Assembly (NCBI GenBank): GCA_023159155.1
Contig: JAJNNX010000108.1
Location: 1 to 27,369 of the forward strand
DNA: 27,369 nucleotides
Reading direction: 5' to 3'
Source of the DNA: Ustulina deusta
Taxonomy: Eukaryota; Ascomycota; Sordariomycetes; Xylariales; Xylariaceae
A program made the position numbers and the translations under genes. Shown piece after piece: positions 20,291 to 27,369 of the stretch (positions are counted from its first letter, which is position 1; every line of letters begins with the position of its first letter). The notes under the pieces are model-generated. The model did no database searches, was not told the DNA's origin, and worked only from the letters and a program-made list of their open reading frames with translations.

Positions 20291-22466
20291 CTACGCAATG
20301 CTGAATTCAGGAATCTCGCCCGTCTCAGCCTTGGTCTCCGCCCCCCATTTGTAACTGACGCGCCACCGTAACCGCGCACTATCGACTTTCCTCGCCGTGT
20401 CACCCGTATGCCATACCTGAATGACTTGTGTCACGCCGTTGTCTTGATTAGGTAGCAATGAACGCCCGGTCTGTGGCTGAAGTTTAAGTTCGTACCCCTG
20501 CCATTATTTAGTCAGGGTCGAGGGACACAAGTATATGTACACGCGCGAGAGAGATAGTAATCATGTGAAGGATACAATACAAGCTCTTACCTTGGTCACT
20601 GCTAATTGAAAGTGCAAATCGCCTATGTGCTGCGGCGAAGTATTGGAAAAGGAGAACAATAACGACAGCGCACTAGGCGCCTGTGGTGCCCTGACAGCCT
20701 TCATATTGATTCGGAGAAGGCTATTGCTAACGATGACCTGGTGATCGCGTGGGGCAGACGCCTCTGGGGGGAGAGCAGAAGAAAATGACCATTCGTCATC
20801 GTCGTTGGACGCGGCAGGTACCGCTGGGGGTTGAGGCGTAACGGGTTTCGATGCGAACTGCGACGTGATAAGAGGCGCGAAAAGATCACTCGTCTTCTGA
20901 GGGGGCTGCGAGAACGCCGAGTATTGACCTACAGAAGGCTGTGGCGTTGTGGACTGTGATGATGATGGCTTAGAGGCGAATCCTGAATACGGAGAAATTG
21001 GAGGCGGCGTAGGAGTTGGTGTTGGCCCTTTGGCAGTGCTGTTCTGCGTCAGCGATGAGAGAAGCGCGGGACCTGGTATGTCTGCAATCAAGTTAGTCAG
21101 ATGTTCAATTGTTCAAGAAGTTGATCACAGTCATGATTGAGGGTTGACGGACTTTGATTAGCACCAAAGCCAAGAGAGATGCCTCCGCCCTGTCCAAAGC
21201 TGCTGGTACTGTCTCCTAGAGACAATCCCAACAGATCGTTCTCTACACCTCCGACTTGAGAAGATGACGCAGCTCCAGCGCCGGCCCCATTTGTCCCCGC
21301 GTCAGCATCGAAATCGATCAACGACACCTCGTTCGCTGCCGAAACTTTCGCTTTCCCAGAAGCAGCCGAAGACGTTGTCGGTATGGGGGCCCCTTGCGCT
21401 AACTTGTTCGCCCCCTCGACATCGCCCTTCTTGAGCAACTTCCACCTCTCGACGGTCCGGTGTATGCTATCGTTGATTTCGAATAGCTTGGCGACAGCCT
21501 CATGATCGTCCGACTCCTCCTCACACATCTTTTGGATCTTGGGCTGTGCGCTCTGGAGCGACGCAGCTAGGTCCTCGAACACATCGCCATCGGCCATAGT
21601 GTCTCCGGGCCGGAAAGCGGCTAGCCGCTCTTCCAGCAGACGGGCCTTAGCTTGAATCTTCCCGACGTCCTCGGCAGCCTTGGCGCGGTAGTCCGTCTTC
21701 GATCTCGTGTCGTAGCCGGCCATGATCTTCATAAGTCGGTTGGCCTCTTGCAAGTCCTCGGGGGCACCTCGTCGAATCAGTTCTTGGAGCTTGGCGGACT
21801 GCGCCTCACGTTCTTCCTCCTCCATCTCCTCGGCTGATTTCAGAGCCTGGAAGGACGTTAGTGGGGAGTTTTTCTATTCTTTTCTGACGGCGCCTAGCTC
21901 TTTTGCCAGAGTATACTTACGTCGCTCGGGTTCAAGACAGCGACATCGTCCCTCCTAACCTCGGGGAAATGGTAGCCCTTGTAGCTCAGCAGACGGTGCA
22001 TGTCACGAATGAAGCCCAAGTCTTCCTTGTAGCGACTCGTCTCGCAGATGGTGCTGCGCCACTCTTCGATGGCCTCGAGGATCTTAGACTGGACACGGGT
22101 GTAGCGGAAGGGGGGCCGCTCGGGGAAGCGTCGGACGAGCTCGTTCAGGAACTCCTTGGCACTGATCTGGAGATGGAAGGGATAGCCGCAGTTCTTGACA
22201 CAGATGTCGAGGAGGCCGAGGGCGAGCAGGCCGACATTGGGGTTGCGGGAATTGATGTAGTTGACGATGGCGACGGCGGCCTCGCGCGGGGCGGTGCCCT
22301 TCTTGCTGTTGATGAGGTCGGCGATCTCGAGGTTGAGGGCGAGGTTGGGCTCGATGTTGTCGGGGCTGCAGGCGCTGAAGATGAAGCGCTGCAGCTGGGA
22401 CGGCTGAGGGTAGCCCATGTCTCCCCAGCGGCCTCTAGCCGCCGCACGGGCCGAGGCAGCCTCCAT
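20291..22466 (-). CDS. GGA: GGA-type clathrin adaptor (ARF-binding protein, VHS-GAT-GAE)
   Basis: Four exons, 22466-21921, 21846-21153, 21081-20591 and 20497-20291, have introns of 74, 71 and 93 bp. Phases agree and give 645 residues. GGA proteins bind ARF-GTP, cargo, ubiquitin and clathrin at the trans-Golgi and sort cargo to endosomes or vacuole. A VHS domain spans about 25-165 (SPDNIEPNLALNLEIADLIN, then LLALGLLDICVKNCG). The GAT domain spans about 190-330, with LQELIRRGAPEDLQEANRLMK as the ARF-binding helix. The hinge has clathrin-box-like LIDFD (358-362), DLLGL (about 387), and a DDDEWSFSSALPP ear-binding type motif near 507-519. The gamma-adaptin ear is at about 526-645, split by intron 3. 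The second intron uses a less common GTCCGT donor. The start is the first in-frame ATG; the frame is open upstream but has no ATG. The gene is divergent from TSR3. Confidence 0.95.
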
Positions 22467-22715
22467 AGTGCTGCTGCTGCCGCTTCTCTCCTGCTCGGCT
22501 GGGTGTCGCCGCTGTGGCGGTAATTCGCGGTGGTGTTGGCGCTGTCGTCGTCGTACTCGGAGGGGAGGCGGGGTCTCGTCGCCGAGAGCGAACACGCGGA
22601 CACAAGAAGCAAGAAGAAGGGGGGGCGATACAAGATGAAATCAAGCAAATACGAGACGGTGCCAATGCTTTGCCTTCTCTTGTCCGGAGAGCCGCTACCT
22701 AACCATGTCGGCCGA

Positions 22716-22743
22716 TATGTATGTCTGTATGTATGTATGTGTG
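22716..22743. repeat. TATG-type microsatellite
   Basis: Imperfect (TATG)n run broken once by C (TATGTATGTCTGTATG...), in the GGA upstream region. Confidence 0.85.
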
Positions 22744-22844
22744 CCTATCACAATCGAGGCACCTCGGACAAGCCAGTGTCTCTGCTTCGAAGCCGGGGAT
22801 GACGACGACAAGCACGACGACAGACACCCGTAGCCGAAAACGAG

Positions 22845-22895
22845 GTGATGTGATGCGATCGGTGTGTGATATGTGATGTGTGTGATGTATGTGAT
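22845..22895. repeat. GTGATG/GTGTGATG simple repeat
   Basis: Degenerate GT- and GATG-rich simple sequence upstream of GGA; strand-asymmetric (purine/GT on plus). No function apparent. Confidence 0.75.
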
Positions 22896-23759
22896 TAGCC
22901 AAGGCAGCTTGGCCGATAATTGCTGGATACTAGATACAGGTAGGGAAGCGTAGACCAGCTAGACGATCTTGCTGCAGGCGGTAGTCTAGGGAGCTACTTA
23001 CCTAACACGATGGGGTCGATCAGCGCCGCAACTCATCCCACTTTAGGAAATGCAAACACACCCGGGTAGGAGGAAACAGAACTAAACCTATTATAGCAAT
23101 TCCCCTCGCAACCAGTTGAAGTCCTCAAAAATAGTCATTTATTTATTCTATGTTTTATCTTTACATTATAACATTACAGTCGTACTGTACCTAGGACCAC
23201 ACCTACCGTCCCGCTTATTTCCCTATGTAGGAGATAGGAGACACATTGATAGCATCTTTGTGCTTAGCAAAGTCGCTCTTCTATTTCCATACTACCTTGA
23301 GACTAGCTTTCGGGGCTCTGTTGGCCATATTTTTAATAGGCATGTCTTGATATTACAGTTGAGAGGGTAGATTGGGTCATTAATGAGACGAACCTACCCA
23401 GACTAATGGCATCGATGACATCGACAGTAAAAAGTCGACACCATGAGAAATGGATACGAGTTAGCGAGGTTCAGGGGTTGATTTTGTAAGTGAAGATTTC
23501 AGAGGGCACTAGACAGGTATCTAATGTAGACAAGGCGCGTCTTTACCGTTATTTAAAGAAGTACATTGACTCTTATCAGCAATCACTAAAACCCATATAC
23601 TAAAGTTTAAGTTGAGGTTGGAAAAGAAAGGCCTAAGTGGTATATTTACCGCTTCTAATTCCGAGCGTCAATGTTCCGCTACACCTAAACTACCAGAACT
23701 GCCTGGAACCGTTGCAGGAACTATCTCGCTCTGCATAGTACCTAGTTAGGTACCTGCCG

Positions 23760-23787
23760 AGCTACATACTTACATATGTATGTAGCT
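23760..23787. repeat. Hairpin AGCTACATAC ... GTATGTAGCT
   Basis: 10-bp perfect arms (23760-23769 and 23778-23787) around TTACATAT, whose last bases continue into a central ACATATGT palindrome. It lies next to a TAGGTACCTG element, 430 bp upstream of TSR3. Confidence 0.85.
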
Positions 23788-24217
23788 AGGGAACCTAGAC
23801 TATATTAGGTAGGTCGAGGTACGCAAATATATACCTAGACCCACCAATAATTTTAGCTCTTTGTAATTCTTTGACTTCTAGCAATGACCACTGTTCGTGT
23901 CGCCTACCTACATAGTAATTCTGAGTGCAGTCGGTACCTAACAAACCTTCCCGAATGTTGTCGACCTGGTTAGCCCAATGCCCCCTGGTAATACATACAT
24001 TAGGCTTCTACCGAGTTCAACCCCGCCAAATTCACAATTAACCGATGGTAGATATATGACAAGAGGGTGAAAGTTATCGGCACCCCTCCAAATTTCGGCA
24101 TGAAATGTGATGGTAGGTATATCCAAAAGTTAACTCCAACATATACATCGGCAGCCCCTCACTGTTCACTCACAATTTCACCCGTTCTTCTATCCTCGAC
24201 GGTATACCTATCGGATT

Positions 24218-25438
24218 ATGGTGCGTCACAAGAAAGACAACTTTCGTGGAGGCAAAAATGGCCCGCGCGCACGACCACGGCCAGCCCGGCACGTCGACGA
24301 TGCCGACCAAACCGACGATGCGCAACCTCCCCCTTTCAAGGCCGCCTGTTGGGATCTGAACCACTGTGACCCGAAGCGATGTTCCGGTAAGAAGCTCATG
24401 CGACTCGGCCTCATGCGCGACCTGCATCTCGGCCAGCGCCACAACGGCGTCATCATCACCCCCAACGGCAAGCACACCTTGTCGCCAGCCGATCGCGAGC
24501 TCATGGACCAGTATGGCGCGGCCGTCGTCGAGTGCTCTTGGGCCCGGACGCAGGAGGTGCAGTGGAACAAGGTCGGCGGCAAATGCGAGCGCTTATTGCC
24601 CTACCTCGTTGCTGCGAACACCGTCAACTACGGCAAACCCTATCGTTTGAACTGCGTCGAGGCCTTGGCTGCGTCGTTCTACATCTGCGGCCACCCAGAC
24701 TGGGCCGAGCAGGTCCTTCGCCCTTTCAACTACGGCGAGTCCTTCCTTGCCATCAACTCAAAGCTCCTCAGGAAGTATGCTACCTGCGAAGACGAGGACG
24801 CCATAAAGAAGACCGAGAAGGAGTGGCTGGAGCGTCTGGAGCGGGAACATGCCGAGAGTCGGGAGAACGACGACCATGATGATCTGTGGAAGGGGGGAAA
24901 CGTCAACCGCAGGGTAATAGCAGACTCTGACGAGGACCCAGACGAGGGAGATGGTGATGACAATAGAGAAGGTGGCGACGATAACGAAAGTGTAGATGGT
25001 ATTTACCTTGGCAAGAAACCCGCTCAATGGCCCAAGCCAGGTGGGGTCGCAGAAGGCGCGGAAAGGCCACAAAATAAAAAGGATCCCTTTGACATAACGG
25101 ATGACGAGGACGACGAGGCCGAAATGGAGGAGATTAGACGCAAGATCCTGGCATCCAAGCCTTTCGCCGATCCTGAAGACATTGACAAGAAACCGAAGCC
25201 GCAAGCCATCCCCCCTCCTCAACCACAGAGATACGAAGTTGATTTAGACATGGATCCAGACTCTGATAACGACAATTATTCGGATATTGGCGTCGACGAT
25301 ACGTTTGACAACATCATCGACGCAACTCCTTTAACAGACAGGACGGGCTTGGTCAAACTGGAGAAAGAGAGAGCCAAAACGGTCGTAACAACCCGCACGT
25401 TCACGTCGGGGAGCGCGGCAGCACCTCGCAGGTGGTGA
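24218..25438 (+). CDS. TSR3: 18S rRNA aminocarboxypropyltransferase Tsr3
   Basis: Intronless, 406 residues. Tsr3 transfers the 3-amino-3-carboxypropyl group from S-adenosylmethionine to the hypermodified pseudouridine of 18S rRNA during late 40S maturation in the cytoplasm. The basic N-tail (MVRHKKDNFRGGKNGPRARP) leads to the RLI-like segment CWDLNHCDPKRCSGKKLMRLG (44-64). The catalytic core continues with LSPADRELMDQYGAAVVECSWAR (88-110) and the very characteristic LPYLVAANTVNYGKPYRLNCVEALAASFYI (127-156) and NYGESFLAIN (171-180). After about residue 195 comes a long acidic, disordered tail (for example DSDEDPDEGDGDDNREGGDD) that makes the protein longer than yeast Tsr3. The start ATG is the first in frame and gives a canonical N-terminus. 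Transcribed divergently from GGA. Confidence 0.96.
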   Translation: MVRHKKDNFRGGKNGPRARPRPARHVDDADQTDDAQPPPFKAACWDLNHCDPKRCSGKKLMRLGLMRDLHLGQRHNGVIITPNGKHTLSPADRELMDQYGAAVVECSWARTQEVQWNKVGGKCERLLPYLVAANTVNYGKPYRLNCVEALAASFYICGHPDWAEQVLRPFNYGESFLAINSKLLRKYATCEDEDAIKKTEKEWLERLEREHAESRENDDHDDLWKGGNVNRRVIADSDEDPDEGDGDDNREGGDDNESVDGIYLGKKPAQWPKPGGVAEGAERPQNKKDPFDITDDEDDEAEMEEIRRKILASKPFADPEDIDKKPKPQAIPPPQPQRYEVDLDMDPDSDNDNYSDIGVDDTFDNIIDATPLTDRTGLVKLEKERAKTVVTTRTFTSGSAAAPRRW

Positions 25439-26417
25439 ATAGATGACAGCTTGAATCCGTAATAACTGAATGAACTATATATCCGAGTATGAGGTTTGTT
25501 TTGTTGAGTAGGTAAGTATATGTAGCTCAATCTTGATATTTTCTGGCTGCTTTTTCCAGAATCCTCGGGACTCTTTGTGACTTTAACTATCCCAATTTTA
25601 TAACTCTCAATCTCAACCTCCCATCCCGTCATACCTAGCCCCCCCGACTGGTGCCATATTAAGGTTGCGGCGTTGCTAGGATTGTTCGACTATTCCGCCG
25701 CATCTTCATTTCACCGAATCTCACCTTGATACCATTGCTCCATCACCTAACTAGGACTTAGCTCTCCTTGTCGTAAACCACCGTAGCCCATAACCGCTAC
25801 TTCCCATCCGATTCCATGCGGCTGTTCTGCCCCTGACCGGCGTAAACATCTTTTTATCGACATTTGGAGTCCGCTGCCGCGGTCAAAGAAGCCGGCATAG
25901 CCATCGGGGTTCCCCAAGCGGCTCTCGAGCTCATCGGTCCTTCCGCAGCACAATGTCTCAAGCGAGCTAGAGCTGTATTGATGAGGGGCGTTCGGTTTAT
26001 GCTGGCTTGCGGGAAACAGCAGGGAGCGTGGTTGATGAAGTTGACGACGTCGTTCAAGGAACCTAGGTTAGTGGATCTATGCAAGCAGTGTTCTATTAAG
26101 AATGCAAGCAGACCCGACTCGACTTCATCATGCAGGTCTACGGGTTATTGAAATTCTCTTCTCGAAAGTTATTCCATGCAGGCAAGGTTCCTTGACTACA
26201 CGCTTAGCTCCTAGAAGCTTCAAATATCTAGCTATTTAAAAGTGGTTGTACACTCTTTTGCTTATAATATCTATTTCCAATATTATTCATCTTTGGTTGT
26301 ACGTGGCGGAATGTATAAGACGACTGGTATAGCTATAAAATTCCAAGAGCAAAGCAGGGTAATTATAACTGAAACCTCCCCACCCCCATATAAAATTGAT
26401 TAATAGCATGTTGTAGT
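25439..26417. other. Intergenic DNA with a possible orphan exon
   Basis: Holds the TSR3 3' end and then about 0.9 kb before the Hsp70-like gene's stop. A plus frame from 25846 to 26151 is open for about 100 codons and reads protein-like at 25867-26070 (VKEAGIAIGVPQAALELIG, then VRFMLACGKQQGAWLMKL). It has no upstream ATG in frame and only a weak acceptor before it. I do not recognise it and do not call a gene. The right part (26200-26417) is AT-richer with nothing visible. Confidence 0.4.
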
Positions 26418-27369
26418 TTACTTCGAAGCTGACTTGAGTCCTTGATCTTCCCAATCAACCTTAAAAGAGTTCTTTTTCGCATATTGTTGGTTGCCGACCC
26501 ATAATTCGAATCTGGCGTCGATAGCACCGACCACGAATTTGATGGCATAGCGAATCTCGTAATACTCTGGAGTTTTTTTAAAAGGCCGTTTATACCAATC
26601 TGGTCTCTTGCCAGTTTTGAGTTGGATGTATTCTGAATCAACTTCTGACAAGTCTGATTCGACTGTACATAATGTGAAAACATTGACTGCAGCAAGCCCG
26701 AATCAGTACCTTCGACCAAAATAGAGACAGCAACATATGTAGATACGAAGAGAGGGCGGGGAGGGGGGAGAAATGATAAGAAAAGAGTTAATTCACACCG
26801 TCGTCTTTATTTTTTGGCAGTTGATTTCTGTCTTGATGGGAAATCACGAGTTCCCTCTTCGAGATCCATTTATTGTCACGATTACGAGAGGCCTTGCTGA
26901 ATCCGTGCGTTTTTCCGCTCTGCTCGGCATCGATATCGTCGCCTATAGTGCATACTCTGTTAAAAACTTCCGTTTGGGTTCCCCGGGAAATGCCACTTGT
27001 GAAGGCAATCTTACCTTTCGTATAACCCATGAGATCTGATTATCTACCCAGCGATGGCCGTCGAGCTCAGATATTGCCCATCGCAGGCCTGAGTGCGCTT
27101 TCTCGTGATATCTCACACTAGTGACGACTCCGTAGGAAGCACGGGCTTTTCGTACCGTGAGCGCGGCCTTTCCGAACTTTTCCCTCTGCTTTCGGTCTAG
27201 GACGAGGCCTTTGACAACAGCAAGCTGACTATATTAACAGCACAATGCGTTAGATCGATGCTTGATATCCTGACTGGGCTAAATATGGGGTGTGAACTGG
27301 GACTCGTACGGTTCATCTGCTTCAGCAACGACAACTCTGGGGTTTGGAAATGCCTCCTTGATTCTCTGC
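26418..27369 (-). CDS. 3' part of an Hsp70-like (HSPA12-type) ATPase gene, probably frameshifted; 5' part outside window
   Basis: Four exon pieces are visible: 27369-27310 (open at the window edge), 27228-27015, 26942-26799 and 26686-26418 (TAA). Introns are 81, 72 and 112 bp with GT..AG ends. The first piece reads KEAFPNPRVVVAEADEP and joins in phase to QLAVVKGLVLDRKQR, the hallmark of the second actin-like ATPase lobe in fungal Hsp70-like proteins. ARASYGVV and DNQISWVIRK follow. The next exon should start with GD (GDDIDAEQSGK), then ELVIS, then TVESDLSEVD and the end domain FKVDWEDQG. These proteins are ATP-binding chaperone relatives expanded in filamentous fungi. Exon 2 ends in phase 0 but the best acceptor for exon 3 leaves two bases before GAC. 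The junction is therefore one base out of frame: a one-base loss, pseudogenisation or a sequencing error. Confidence 0.75.

Larger units (their letters stand above)
22467..24217. other. Divergent intergenic region between GGA (-) and TSR3 (+)
   Basis: At 1.75 kb this is large for two housekeeping genes. The left 170 bp is a CGG/CCG-rich leader of GGA. It then holds TATG-type and GTGATG-type microsatellites, an AT-richer stretch at about 23110-23190, several CCTAGG/TAGGTA elements and a hairpin at 23760-23787. ORFs (23116-23370, 23938-24126) show no domains. I see no supported gene. Old, decayed transposon DNA in the AT-richer parts is possible. Confidence 0.55.

Noticed and set aside
21894..22523. 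206-residue plus ORF and an N-terminally extended minus ORF at 22595
   Set aside because: The plus ORF is antisense to the VHS exon. The extension begins at GTG with no ATG and is Arg-rich leader sequence.
23116..23370. 84-residue plus ORF in the GGA-TSR3 gap
   Set aside because: AT-rich, no domain or splice context.
1..27369. tRNA, rRNA or CRISPR features
   Set aside because: Scanned by eye for T-loop consensus and regular spaced repeats on both strands; nothing met even a loose standard.
1..27369. Secondary-metabolite gene cluster around the MFS pump
   Set aside because: No synthase, tailoring enzyme or cluster regulator lies near it in this window.

Overview
This window is nuclear DNA from a filamentous ascomycete (Pezizomycotina), most likely a Sordariomycete. 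The genes have short introns (68 to 131 bp) with GT..AG ends and CTAAC/CTGAC-like branch sites. The proteins are typical fungal ones, and the left end carries AT-rich, CpA-depleted DNA of the kind made by repeat-induced point mutation (RIP). That assignment is inferred from gene style and RIP, not from a marker gene.

Left end (1 to about 5390): a RIP-degraded transposon block with no living gene. The minus strand of about 1-4140 is a dead non-LTR (LINE, Tad-like) retrotransposon. The ordered reverse-transcriptase motifs A, B, C and thumb can still be read in one frame at 510-76, broken only by TAA/TAG. A 1.2-kb piece of it is present twice in tandem (961-2183 and 2184-3400). The two copies share the same AT-converted sequence and differ almost only by small indels. 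At about 5390 the DNA returns abruptly to normal composition. Next to the edge lies a gene fragment (5420-5764) carrying two in-frame TAG codons.

Middle (6266 to about 12000): a 14-TM-type MFS drug/proton antiporter (+), then on the minus strand a two-exon small surface protein with one membrane span and an (AAC)11-encoded poly-Asn tract. About 2.4 kb without a supported gene follows.

Right part: conserved housekeeping genes. These are a PP28/PDAP1-like acidic phosphoprotein (+, 3 exons), a conserved two-TM fungal protein of unknown function (+), mitochondrial translation initiation factor 2 (+, 3 exons, first exon only 8 codons), a GGA clathrin adaptor (-, 4 exons), and the 18S rRNA aminocarboxypropyltransferase TSR3 (+, intronless). 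The window ends in the 3' part of an Hsp70-like (HSPA12-type) ATPase gene (-). One of its exon junctions is out of phase by one base, which suggests a frameshift or pseudogene.

The housekeeping genes do not form a pathway cluster. The window reads as the junction between a RIP-silenced heterochromatin island and gene-rich euchromatin, with accessory genes (MFS transporter, surface protein, Hsp70-like paralogue) near the edges. Intergenic DNA repeatedly carries TACCTAGGTA-type palindromes. No RNA gene, CRISPR array or bacterial feature was seen.
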